Of a stretch of 64,000 nt of DNA, positions 41,175 to 49,495 are shown one piece after another. The stretch is from Halobellus litoreus (lineage in GTDB: Archaea > Halobacteriota > Halobacteria > Halobacteriales > Haloferacaceae): the NCBI RefSeq assembly GCF_024464595.1, contig NZ_JANHAW010000001.1, positions 1,443,083 to 1,507,082 on the forward strand. Direction: 5' to 3'. Under the pieces are notes generated by a model. The model did no database searches. It was given only the letters and a program-made list of their open reading frames with translations, and was not told the origin of the DNA. Within the stretch, counting starts at the first letter, position 1, and each line of letters starts with the position of its first letter. Both the position numbers and the translations under genes were made by a program.

Positions 41175-42998
41175 ATGTCACAGAGTGACAAAAACCGAGG
41201 ATCAGTACAGCGACGGCGCGTGCTTCAGATGCTCGGTGGCGTCGGGATCGCGAGTCTCGCCGGATGTAACGAGGGCGGTAATGGCGGGGGTGATGGCGGA
41301 GACAGCGGCGGGGGTGGCGGTGACCAACAGGAACTCGGCGAACGCGTGCCCGAGATTGCGATCGAATACTGGGCGAACATCGGGACGAGTTCGACGCTGA
41401 TGGAGAACTCGCTGAACCAGTTCCAGAACGGCGTCGAGGAGCTCGGCATCTCGCTGAACATTCTCCCGACGGACTTCGCCACCCAGAACAGCAACGCGTT
41501 CTCGGACGCCCGACGCTCGCACCTCCAGTACTGGACGCATTCCTCGCCGCCGTCCCGCCTCGATCCGGACGAACTCGTCTCGCAGTTCACCGCGGACCGC
41601 GCGGGGGCCGACGGTGCGAACCCGGCGAACTACGCGAACTGCGAGTACACCGATGCCGCCTTCGCGCAACGACGCGCCACCTCCGAGGAGGAACGGCGCG
41701 AGCTGGTGAATTCGGCGCTGGGGACGGCCGCCGAGGACGCCTACATCATCCCGATTCACCCCAGGGTGACGACGGGCGCCTACAGACCGGCGAACGTCGA
41801 GATCGGCGGCACCGGAGACGCGGGGCTGAAGCCGTTCGTGAACCCGTACGTCTTCTTCAGATCCACGCCGACCAACAGCGACACGCTCCGCACGCACGTC
41901 GATCCGCAACTGCTGGAGACGACGAACTTCCCCACGTCGACGAGCCCCACGGTGACGGCCCCGTGGAGTCACCTCGTCCACTCGACGCTGGTCGAGTTCG
42001 ACGAGAACTACGACCTCCAGAATATGCTCGCAGAGAGCATCGAGACCTCCGACGACGGCCTCGTGCTCACCGTCTCGCTCAGGGACGCGACCTTCCACAA
42101 CGGCGATCCGATCACCGCCGAGGACGTGAAGTTCACCTTCGAGTTCATCTCCGACAACGCGGGCATCTTCCCCACCGCGACCTCCCCGCCCTACGAGAGC
42201 ATCGAGGTCGTCGACGAGAGTACGGTGGAATTCACCCTCTCGGAGGTGTTCCGACCGCTCATCCGAAACACGTTCGGCAGGTGGGGGATCCTCCACCGCG
42301 ACACCTGGAGCGCCGCCGTGGGGAACGCGGGAGAGTTCGACTTCGATCCGATCATCGGCTCCGGGCCCTTCCAGGTGGACGACATCCAGCGGGGTTCGTT
42401 TATGCGGCTCACTCCGCACGACGGACACCCCGTCCACGACGTCGGCCACAACGTGTTGCTCCAAGCGTTCGCGGACAACGAATCGATCGTTCAGGCCTTC
42501 CAGAACGACGACCTCGATATGGTGTCGCAGATCGGGCCGAGCACCCAGGAGCAGTTGAGCGACACGATGGGCGATTCGGTGGCGTTCGTCGAGCAGGCGG
42601 AGCCGACCGGGTTCTACCTCTACCCCCAGCACCCACAGAGCCCCGTGAAGTTCCGGGAGTTCCGGCAGGCGCTCGGGATGTCGTTCAACAGACAGCAGAT
42701 CCACGACATCGTGTGGCGCGGCGCGGGCGAGATCGAGTACTCCTCCTGCGTGTTCACCGAGAGTCACCCCTGGCGGCCGCCGGCGGACCGCCTCGGGCAG
42801 TTCACCGACGACCCGGAGGGCGACGTCGAGGGAGCCCGCGAGTTGCTGTCGGAGAACGGATGGGGATGGGACGGTAACGACAACCTCCGGTACCCCGCCG
42901 ACGCGGACCTCTCGCCGCTGTGGCCGCAGGGCGAGAACCCCACCGGCGAGGACTTCCCGTGCCTCGACGAGAACGGGGAGTACGCCGGCGGGAACTGA
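41175..42998 (+). CDS. Substrate-binding lipoprotein of the ABC importer, apparently circularly permuted SBP_bac_5
   Basis: An exported receptor of 607 residues. The signal has VQRRRVLQML and the lipobox SLAGC (Cys31), then a Gly/Asp tether. Residues ~57-212 carry elements that normally end an SBP_bac_5 protein: IAIEYWANIG, VEELGISLNILPTDF, YWTHSSPPSRLDP, ANYANCEYTDAAF, RRELVNSALGTAAEDAYIIP and AYRPANVEI. Residues ~265-600 then carry what normally starts it: HSTLVEFDENYDLQNMLAES, LTVSLRDATFHNGDPITAED, VEVVDEST-like, PIIGSGPFQVDDI, KFREFRQALGMSFNRQQIHD and GARELLSENGWGWDG at the end. I believe close haloarchaeal relatives share this order. The ligand is unknown. TATA-like CATTAACTA gives it its own promoter. 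Confidence 0.85.
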   Translation: MSQSDKNRGSVQRRRVLQMLGGVGIASLAGCNEGGNGGGDGGDSGGGGGDQQELGERVPEIAIEYWANIGTSSTLMENSLNQFQNGVEELGISLNILPTDFATQNSNAFSDARRSHLQYWTHSSPPSRLDPDELVSQFTADRAGADGANPANYANCEYTDAAFAQRRATSEEERRELVNSALGTAAEDAYIIPIHPRVTTGAYRPANVEIGGTGDAGLKPFVNPYVFFRSTPTNSDTLRTHVDPQLLETTNFPTSTSPTVTAPWSHLVHSTLVEFDENYDLQNMLAESIETSDDGLVLTVSLRDATFHNGDPITAEDVKFTFEFISDNAGIFPTATSPPYESIEVVDESTVEFTLSEVFRPLIRNTFGRWGILHRDTWSAAVGNAGEFDFDPIIGSGPFQVDDIQRGSFMRLTPHDGHPVHDVGHNVLLQAFADNESIVQAFQNDDLDMVSQIGPSTQEQLSDTMGDSVAFVEQAEPTGFYLYPQHPQSPVKFREFRQALGMSFNRQQIHDIVWRGAGEIEYSSCVFTESHPWRPPADRLGQFTDDPEGDVEGARELLSENGWGWDGNDNLRYPADADLSPLWPQGENPTGEDFPCLDENGEYAGGN

Positions 42999-43123
42999 GC
43001 GGACGCGGGCGCTCCTCCCGGCTCCGTTACGGGTTCTGTTCCGCCGCGTTCGATGCGGTTATTCTGGACGTAGCGGGCTCGAAACTACCGAATTTACGAC
43101 CCTCGCGAAAGAGCTATTAGTGT

Positions 43124-43142
43124 GTGTGGTAGCTGACCACAC
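43124..43142. promoter_or_regulatory. Inverted repeat between TATA element and start of the amidohydrolase gene
   Basis: GTGTGGT-AGCTG-ACCACAC, a perfect 7-bp inverted repeat just after a TATA-like GCTATTAG (43112-43120) and 3 nt before the ATG at 43146. A protein bound here would cover the transcription start, so it is a good repressor operator candidate. Confidence 0.6.
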
Positions 43143-43145
43143 GTA

Positions 43146-44213
43146 ATGAGACTAGGACGATTCGTGGTGGAGACTCACTGCCACGCGCAGCGTCACGCGG
43201 TCCGGATCGGGGAGGGCGAGGGCGACTACGCGAACCTCGCAGACGCGATGAAAACGGCGGTGATGGCCGACGACGCCGACGAGGACACGGACGTCGTCGT
43301 GTACGACAACTCGGAGCGGCTGCTGTACGACATGGACACCTACGACGTGGATATGTGCGTTCTCCTGTCAGCGTTCGGGATGACGAACGAGCTCAACCGG
43401 CAGATGATCGAGGCCAACCCGGAGAAGTTCGTCGCGGCGGCGGCCCCGGTACAGACGAAGAAACGCGCCCTCCGCGGCGAGGAAGCGTGGTCCTGGGAGG
43501 CCGCGGCCGACGAACTGGACGAGTGGCTCTCGAAAGACGGCTTCGTGATGACCGGCGAGGGGATTCGGGGGGACCCGACGCGGACCGAACCCGTGCCGTG
43601 GCGGGAGCGAAAGAAACACCTCCGACACGTGTTCGACGTGGCCGCCGACCACGGCGTTCCGGTCCGCTGGCACACCGGCTACACGTCCGGATACGGCGGG
43701 AACCACCTGTTTCATCTCTACCCCGACTGGCAGGACCCGACGCTCGCGTCCCAGCTCAAAGCCGAGTATCCGGAGGTCCCGATCGTGTTCGATCACGGCG
43801 GGATGCAGGCCGGATGGCGCGAGGACTACGTCGACAAGGTGACGCAGGTGGCGGGCACCTTCGACGACGTGTACCTCGAGATCGGGCTCTACTGGGGCGA
43901 ACTGATGAAGAAGCCGATCAACGACCCCAACATCGCCATCGACCAGCTCCTCTGGGGGAGCGACTGGGGCGCGTCGATGGTGCAGCACAGCCAGCCGAAC
44001 GAGTACCCGCCGACGTACTGGGAGCAGATCTCGAGCAAGGGACTGCCGGCGCATCAGCCCGACTACTGGGGGGCTAACCAGCGGCAACTGCTCAAGTTCG
44101 CGCTGGACACCGATCTCCCGCAGGACGACCTGAACCTCATCCTCGGCGGCAACGCCGTTCGGCTGCTCGACCTCGACGTCCCCCACAGCCGGCTGTTCCC
44201 CGAGTTCAAATAG
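43146..44213 (+). CDS. Amidohydrolase-2 family (PF04909) metal-dependent enzyme
   Basis: An enzyme of 355 residues with the TIM-barrel metal ligands of the ACMSD-like amidohydrolase-2 family. These are the HxH pair in VETHCHAQ (His11, His13), His176 in VRWHTGY, His217 in IVFDHGGMQAGW and Asp273 in LLWGSDWG. The closing GGNAVRLLDLDVP is also typical. Members are decarboxylases or hydrolases of carboxylated rings, dienes or lactones. It follows the importer genes, so it may process the imported compound. An inverted repeat overlaps its transcription start. Confidence 0.85.
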   Translation: MRLGRFVVETHCHAQRHAVRIGEGEGDYANLADAMKTAVMADDADEDTDVVVYDNSERLLYDMDTYDVDMCVLLSAFGMTNELNRQMIEANPEKFVAAAAPVQTKKRALRGEEAWSWEAAADELDEWLSKDGFVMTGEGIRGDPTRTEPVPWRERKKHLRHVFDVAADHGVPVRWHTGYTSGYGGNHLFHLYPDWQDPTLASQLKAEYPEVPIVFDHGGMQAGWREDYVDKVTQVAGTFDDVYLEIGLYWGELMKKPINDPNIAIDQLLWGSDWGASMVQHSQPNEYPPTYWEQISSKGLPAHQPDYWGANQRQLLKFALDTDLPQDDLNLILGGNAVRLLDLDVPHSRLFPEFK

Positions 44214-44243
44214 CGGCCGAGTTCGATAGCCCTCGCCCGGTCC

Positions 44244-45047
44244 CTATCGGTGCTCGATGACCGCACGCAGGATTTTCATCTCCTCGGCCTCGGTGATCCG
44301 GTCCGACGCCATACACGCGTGAACGACCTTATGTGTCAATTCGACGTCACCGAAGAGACATTCGCCGGATTCCCCGGTATTCGCCGGACACCGATCGTCC
44401 TCCGTTTCGGTCGACTCTCCTCCGGAGAATCCGTCCGCTTCGGAGAGCCCGTCCGCTCCGGGTAGCGGTGGCTCCCAGCCGTTTCGCGTTCCGTCCGGTC
44501 GTCCGGGCTCCTCCCCGTCGAGTGCCGCCGTCGCGAACGCCGCACGCTCGTCCCACTCGAACCCCTCGATGGAGTTGACGCGCCTGTTGATCGTCGCGCA
44601 GCTCACGTCGACGAGGTCGGCGAGGTCACGCTGCGTCGCGTTCGGGTGCTCCCGGATCGCCGCGAGGACCTCGTACTGCTCGGCGCTCAGTGCCTGCTCC
44701 CGTTCGGCGTCCGCTTCAGCGATCGAGGCCGTCGTCTCCGAGTCGGCTCCGGTGTCGGTTCGCCCCGCGTCGGCGTCAGAGGCCTCCTCCGTCTCGGCGG
44801 TCGCGGTTTTCTGTGCGGTGTCGCTCCGCTCCGTCCCGTCCCCGCGGGCACCTGGGTCACCGTACTCTTCGAGGACTCGCGCTACGAGGTCGGGTCGAGC
44901 GCCGCTTACCGACTTCGACAACTCCCCCACTGTCGCGTTCGGGTCTCTCTCTGCCACGCTGAGGATCCGTTTGTGAATCATCGCTTTCGGAATCGGGGAT
45001 CGGGTGCTCGTGCCGTCGCGAATCTGTGTCAGCGGTGAGTTGCTCAT
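44244..45047 (-). CDS. Two-winged-helix transcriptional regulator
   Basis: A protein of 267 residues with two helix-turn-helix segments. The first is MIHKRILSVAERDPNATVGE with LSKSVSGARPDLVARVLEEY, and the second LSAEQYEVLAAIREHPNATQ with RDLADLVDVSCATINRRVNS. Between them is a Thr/Ala/Asp/Glu-rich linker. The C-terminal part has a CPANTGESGECLF stretch and a conserved-looking ELTHKVVHACMASDRITEAE helix. Such haloarchaeal regulators are poorly characterised. It is convergent with the amidohydrolase gene (30 nt apart) and is a candidate regulator of the locus. An in-frame GTG at 45080 is an alternative start. Confidence 0.75.
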   Translation of the reverse strand: MSNSPLTQIRDGTSTRSPIPKAMIHKRILSVAERDPNATVGELSKSVSGARPDLVARVLEEYGDPGARGDGTERSDTAQKTATAETEEASDADAGRTDTGADSETTASIAEADAEREQALSAEQYEVLAAIREHPNATQRDLADLVDVSCATINRRVNSIEGFEWDERAAFATAALDGEEPGRPDGTRNGWEPPLPGADGLSEADGFSGGESTETEDDRCPANTGESGECLFGDVELTHKVVHACMASDRITEAEEMKILRAVIEHR

Positions 45048-45187
45048 TTTGGTGCGGCCGAGCGTGGTCGTCTCACACACTCAGTCTGTATCTTTGAAGG
45101 CGTGAGTCACACCTTACGCTACCTATTTACTATGTAATGTTTTATCACTACTTTTCGGAGCCGATCGCGAAATCGACGCCACGTCGG

Positions 45188-45829
45188 TCACAACAGCGTG
45201 CTCTCGATGAGTTGCTCGTGGCCGCGACGCAGCCGCCCGGCGAGCGCCTGCCGCGAGATCGAGAGCTCCGATGCGATCTCCTCCAACGAGGCCTCTCGCG
45301 TTGACGCGAAGTACCCGCGTTCGTGCGCCAGCACCAACGCCTCCTGCTGTGCATCGGTGAGCCCGTACTGGTCGAGCGCGTCACTGCTGTCCTCCTGATA
45401 GATGCTGTCGAGCTTGAACGGGATCCCCAGCTCTCGACAGCGTTCCCGAAACGAGTAGAGCGCGTCCCTGGTCGGGACCTGCGACCGGAAGTGGACGCCT
45501 TCGTCGGTCGAATGAGCGCCGAGAAAGACGATATCGAAGTTCGATGCCTCCGGGTAGGTCATCTTCTGTCTCGCCTCGGACGTGAAGTTCACGCGGTACA
45601 GCGATCGGTCCCCGACGGTAGTGAGAACGGCGAACTCCGCGACGGAGGGATCCTCGAACAGGGCTTCCTCGAACGCCTCCGGATCGACGTTGTCGATCCA
45701 GAAGACGTACTTCGCCTGTCCGTCCTGAAGGATCTGGAGGTCCTCCATCTCCAGGACCGCGTCCGGGAGGCGATCGTGCGTCTCTTTCAGCACTGGCGAG
45801 TCGATCGTGTATTCGGCGATGAATCCCAT
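45188..45829 (-). CDS. Bat-type HTH_10 transcriptional regulator
   Basis: A protein of 213 residues. The C-terminal HTH_10 domain is clear: YGLTDAQQEALVLAHERGYF, STREASLEEIASELSISRQA, LAGRLRRGHEQLIESTLL. The N-terminal ~150 residues resemble the Bat-associated sensor (MGFIAEYTIDSPVLKETHDR and VYVFWIDNVD-like AKYVFWIDNVDPEAFEEALF). Members activate metabolic genes in response to unknown signals. It is next to the other regulator, facing away from lipA only by direction of reading (all three are minus strand). A role in the importer locus is a guess. Confidence 0.85.
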   Translation of the reverse strand: MGFIAEYTIDSPVLKETHDRLPDAVLEMEDLQILQDGQAKYVFWIDNVDPEAFEEALFEDPSVAEFAVLTTVGDRSLYRVNFTSEARQKMTYPEASNFDIVFLGAHSTDEGVHFRSQVPTRDALYSFRERCRELGIPFKLDSIYQEDSSDALDQYGLTDAQQEALVLAHERGYFASTREASLEEIASELSISRQALAGRLRRGHEQLIESTLL

Positions 45830-45872
45830 TTCCGGATGCGTACGCCCTTGGTACGTGAGAGCCTTTCCGTGG

Positions 45873-46805
45873 TCAGTCGCCGGCCGTGTGGGCCCGTTGT
45901 CTGGCGGCGGCGACGCTCTTGCCCTCCCGCAGCACGGCGTCGACGAACAGTTCGCCGGCCTTGTACGACGACCGGACCATCGGCCCCGACGCGCAGTAGA
46001 GGAAGTCGAGTTCCTCCTCGGCCACGCGCCGCCACGTCTCGAAGGAATCGGGGTGGACGTACTCGAAGACGTCCAGGTGCGACCGCGAGGGCTGGAGGTA
46101 CTGTCCCAGCGTGACGACGTCGACGTCGGCCTCCCGCAGGTCCGACAGCGTCTGGTAGATCTCGTGGTCGTACTCGCCGAGACCGAGCATAATGGAGGTC
46201 TTCGTGTAGACGTCGGACTCCGCCGAGACCTGTTCGAGCACCGATAGCGACTGCTCGTAGTCGGCGCGGCGGTCCCGCACGGGCCACTGGAGCCGTTCGA
46301 CCGTCTCGATGTTGTGCGCGATCACGTCCGGACCGGCGTCGATGATCTGCCGGACCAACTCGGGTTCGCCCTGGAAGTCGGGGATGAGTACCTCCACGAG
46401 GATCCCCGGATCGCGATCCTTGATCTCGCGGATCGTCCGCGCGAAGTGCCCCGCGCCCTGGTCCGGCAGGTCGTCGCGGTCCACCGAGGTCAGGACGACG
46501 TAGTCCAGTCCGATCTCGGCGACGGCGTCGGCGACGTTCGCCGGCTCCTCGGGATCGAGCGCTTCCATCCCCCCGGTCGCGACGTCGCAGAAGTTACAGC
46601 CCCGCGAGCACCGATCGCCCATCAGCATAAACGTCGCCGTCCCCGGACCGTTGCGGCCGCTCCAGCACTCGCCCATATTCGGGCAGTTGGCCTCCTCGCA
46701 GACGGTGTGGAGATCCCGGTCGCGAAGCGTCTCCTTGATGTCCGTGAACTGTCGTCCCGACGGCGGACGCATCTTCAACCAGTCCGGCTTCCGCCTTCCG
46801 CTCAT
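45873..46805 (-). CDS. lipA: Lipoyl synthase
   Basis: A radical SAM enzyme of 310 residues that inserts two sulphurs into octanoyl groups on lipoyl domains. The auxiliary cluster motif CX4CX5C is in VCEEANCPNMGECW, the radical SAM CX3CX2C is in RCSRGCNFCDV, and the conserved C-terminal RSSYKAGELF is present. VVLTSVDRDDLPDQGAGHFA is another family block. Length is as expected. It is a single gene with no lipoate ligase or protein H nearby. Confidence 0.95.
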   Translation of the reverse strand: MSGRRKPDWLKMRPPSGRQFTDIKETLRDRDLHTVCEEANCPNMGECWSGRNGPGTATFMLMGDRCSRGCNFCDVATGGMEALDPEEPANVADAVAEIGLDYVVLTSVDRDDLPDQGAGHFARTIREIKDRDPGILVEVLIPDFQGEPELVRQIIDAGPDVIAHNIETVERLQWPVRDRRADYEQSLSVLEQVSAESDVYTKTSIMLGLGEYDHEIYQTLSDLREADVDVVTLGQYLQPSRSHLDVFEYVHPDSFETWRRVAEEELDFLYCASGPMVRSSYKAGELFVDAVLREGKSVAAARQRAHTAGD

Positions 46806-46933
46806 ACGCCTATGTTCGGGCGCCCGAGCAAAAGCCTACGGGTACCGCCGCGCCGGTCGGCCGCGTCGAGTCCCCGACCGTCGCCAGTCTCACCCCAAAA
46901 ATGCTTATTATTTCGACGCCGTACGTTCGAGAA

Positions 46934-48610
46934 ATGCTTCACGCCAAAGGTCCGCTCCTCGAAGTCGATCTCGCCGAGCGAACGGCGACCCGGACCGACA
47001 TCGACGACCTGCTCGCCGCGACGGTCGGCGGTCGGGCCACCGCCACGCATCTCGCGCACGACCGCATCCCGTTCGACGCCGACCCGCTCGGTCCGGAGAA
47101 CCGCGCGTATCTCTCGACGGGGCCGCTGCAGCACTCCCGGATGAGCTTCACCGGCCGGATGAACATGACGTCGCTGTCCCCGCTGACCGACGGCCTCTGC
47201 TCGACGAACGCCGGGGGCTACCTCTCGCGGAACTTCGCGGACACGGGCATCAGCGCCCTCGAACTCGTCGGCGAGAGCGACGAACTCCTCGCCGTCCACG
47301 TCCGCGACGACGGCGTGACCTTCGAGCCGGTGCCGGAGCTCGAAGGCGCGCTCGTCCCCGAGGTGAGCGACTACGCCGCGGAACGCCACGACCTCGGGCC
47401 GGAGCACTGCGTCGCGATCGGGCCCGCGGGCGAGAACCTCGTCCGGTTCGCCAGCGTGATGACGTTCGACTCCCGGGCGTTCGGTCGCGGCGGCCTGGGC
47501 GCCGTCCTCGGTTCGAAGAACGTCAAACTCCTCACGTTCGAGGGCGACGCCCGCCCGCCCGTCGAGGTCCCAGCCGACGCCGCGGCCGAGATCCACCGCG
47601 CGGCGGCCACCGCCGACGACAATATGAAGCGGCAGGGGACGACCGGCGGCACCGAGTTCATCAACGACAACTTCTCGCTGCCGACGCGGTACTTCTCCGA
47701 GTACGAGTTCGAACACGCCGCCGACATCGGGGGCGACGCTGTCGAGGAGAAGAAGTACAAGAAGGCGGCCTGCTCGCAGTGCGCGTTCGCGTGCAAACTG
47801 CCGACTCGCGACGAGGAAGCCGGCATCGAGACGGAGGGCCCGGAGTTCGAGACCGTCTACTCGTTCGGTTCGAGCCAGGGCGTCGGCGACATCGTCGACG
47901 TGATGAAGGCCAACGAGCTCTGTGACCTGTACGGGCTGGACACCATCTCCGCGGGCGTCACCGTCGCCGCCTACCTCGCGAGCGAGGACGAGTTCGGGAA
48001 CGCCGAACTCGCCCGCGAGGTGACGGAACTGATCGCCCGCCGCGAGGGCGTCGGCGACCTGCTGGCGGAGGGCGTCCACCGCGCCCACGACGAACTGGGC
48101 GTCGACGACATGACGATGAAGGGGATGGAGTTCGCCGCCCACGACGGCCGCGTGCTGCACGGCCTCGGCCTCCAGTACGCCGTCGCGAACCGCGGCGGCG
48201 ACCATATGTACGGCGAGATGATGGGCCTCGCCTACAGCGGCGTGCACGATCCCGAGGGGACCGCGGGCAAGGCCGAGACGCTGGTCGAACAGGAGAACTA
48301 CTGCGCGTTCCGCGACTCGGGGATCGTCTGCGCGTTCTCGGGGGACTACATCGACCCCGAGGCGTTCGAGGCGCTCTTCGACGCCGACTACGAGACCCTC
48401 CTGGAAGTCGGTGCCGGCGTCGTCGAGCGCGAGCGCCACTTCAACAACCGACGCGGGTACGACCGCGCGGACGACGACCTCCCCTACGAGATTCCCGATC
48501 TGGACTCGTCGCTGGAGGAGTACTACGCGGCGCGGGGCTGGAACGACGACGGGACCGTTCCCGAGAGTCGGTTCGATTCCGGCACGACCGCGACTCCGGC
48601 GGACGACTGA
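46934..48610 (+). CDS. Aldehyde:ferredoxin oxidoreductase family protein
   Basis: A tungsten- or molybdenum-pterin enzyme of 558 residues that oxidises aldehydes and reduces ferredoxin. Conserved blocks are VGGRATATHLAHDRIPFDAD, STGPLQHSRMSFTGRMNMTS (AOR_N), FGRGGLGAVLGSKNVKLL and the 4Fe-4S ligands ACSQCAFACKL with a later Cys in RDSGIVCAFS. The AOR family also shows EGPEFETVYSFGSSQGVGDI and ANELCDLYGLDTIS. The start at 46934 fits a TATA-like GCTTATTATT. Downstream lie a MoaD/SAMP-like gene and a ferredoxin gene. The aldehyde cannot be inferred. Confidence 0.92.
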   Translation: MLHAKGPLLEVDLAERTATRTDIDDLLAATVGGRATATHLAHDRIPFDADPLGPENRAYLSTGPLQHSRMSFTGRMNMTSLSPLTDGLCSTNAGGYLSRNFADTGISALELVGESDELLAVHVRDDGVTFEPVPELEGALVPEVSDYAAERHDLGPEHCVAIGPAGENLVRFASVMTFDSRAFGRGGLGAVLGSKNVKLLTFEGDARPPVEVPADAAAEIHRAAATADDNMKRQGTTGGTEFINDNFSLPTRYFSEYEFEHAADIGGDAVEEKKYKKAACSQCAFACKLPTRDEEAGIETEGPEFETVYSFGSSQGVGDIVDVMKANELCDLYGLDTISAGVTVAAYLASEDEFGNAELAREVTELIARREGVGDLLAEGVHRAHDELGVDDMTMKGMEFAAHDGRVLHGLGLQYAVANRGGDHMYGEMMGLAYSGVHDPEGTAGKAETLVEQENYCAFRDSGIVCAFSGDYIDPEAFEALFDADYETLLEVGAGVVERERHFNNRRGYDRADDDLPYEIPDLDSSLEEYYAARGWNDDGTVPESRFDSGTTATPADD

Positions 48611-48625
48611 GCCCCGTCACTCTCC

Positions 48626-48704
48626 GATTCGACGGCCTGACGCCCTTCAGACGGTCGAGTCGACGGCCTGACGCCCTTCGGACGGTCGAGTCGACGGCGA
48701 CTGA
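48626..48704. repeat. 31-bp tandem repeat after the AOR gene
   Basis: Units at 48626-48656 and 48657-48687 share TCGACGGCCTGACGCCCTTC and differ at two positions, followed by a partial third copy. It fills most of the gap between the two convergent genes. Confidence 0.85.
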
Positions 48705-48739
48705 CGCTCCCCGCGCGACCGTTCCGCCGCCCGACGACG

Positions 48740-49015
48740 CTACCCGCCGTACACCGCGGGGGTCATCCGTATCACGTCACCGTCCGACAGCGGGGTTTCG
48801 AGGCCGTCCTCGTGCTGGACGTGTCTGCCGTTCCACGTCACGACGAGGTCGCCGACCAACTCGCCCCCGTCGAGCAGTCGCCCGTCGAGCCCCGGATACG
48901 CGGCTTCGAGCTCCGCGAGGAGCGCACCGACGGTTTCGGCGTCCGTGTCGACGACGACCGTCTTCGTCCCCACGGGCTCGCGGAGCGGCCCGAAGAAGGC
49001 GCACTCGATTTCCAT
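48740..49015 (-). CDS. MoaD/ThiS-family ubiquitin-like protein (SAMP-like)
   Basis: A beta-grasp protein of 91 residues ending in Gly-Gly (TPAVYGG), the feature needed for adenylation by an E1-like UbaA and thiocarboxylate formation. The family pattern is clear: IECAFFGPLREPVGTKTVVV, VGALLAELEAAYPGL, GDLVVTWNGRHVQ and LSDGDVIRMTPAVYGG. In haloarchaea such proteins act in molybdopterin/tungstopterin synthesis or as protein modifiers. Its place beside the AOR gene points to the pterin cofactor. A TATA-like CATTAGC lies about 27-30 nt upstream. Confidence 0.88.
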   Translation of the reverse strand: MEIECAFFGPLREPVGTKTVVVDTDAETVGALLAELEAAYPGLDGRLLDGGELVGDLVVTWNGRHVQHEDGLETPLSDGDVIRMTPAVYGG

Positions 49016-49144
49016 AGCGGGAGTTTCGGATCCGGTGCTAATGAGCCGTGGGGTCGCAGCCGCGTTCGATCCGGGGATCGTCCCTGGCCGATCGGAGGCA
49101 CGGCCGGCCGACAGAGTGAGGCCTCAGGCGCCCGACGCAGAGAT

Positions 49145-49495
49145 ATGGACGATCCCGTCTCGCTGACGATCGTCGACGGCGACGACGAGACGACCGTCGA
49201 GGTCGAGCGCGGCGTCGTGCTCCGCGACGCGCTGCTCGAACGGGGCTTCCCGGTCTACGGCACCGTCTCCCGATACGCCAACTGCGGCGGCCGCGGCCTG
49301 TGTGCGACCTGCACCGTCGAGGTCGATCCCGCCCCGGAGCCGACACACTGGCACGACGCCGCCGCGCGCCGGTTCGGCTACCCGCGGCTCTCCTGTCAGA
49401 TCCGGGTCGACGCGCCGATGACCGTCCGGCTGCTCGACAAGCGCGTCTGGGGGCAGGTCCTCCCCGGCCGCCGCGGCGGGTCGTCGTCAGAGTGA
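49145..49495 (+). CDS. 2Fe-2S ferredoxin
   Basis: A plant-type ferredoxin of 116 residues. The cluster ligands are in NCGGRGLCATCTVEV (CX5CX2C) with the fourth Cys in YPRLSCQIRVDAPM. The N-terminal beta-grasp strand pair is VSLTIVDGDDETTVEVERGV. It is divergent from the MoaD/SAMP-like gene and near AOR, so it is the obvious candidate electron acceptor for the oxidoreductase. The tail is short and polar. Confidence 0.9.
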   Translation: MDDPVSLTIVDGDDETTVEVERGVVLRDALLERGFPVYGTVSRYANCGGRGLCATCTVEVDPAPEPTHWHDAAARRFGYPRLSCQIRVDAPMTVRLLDKRVWGQVLPGRRGGSSSE

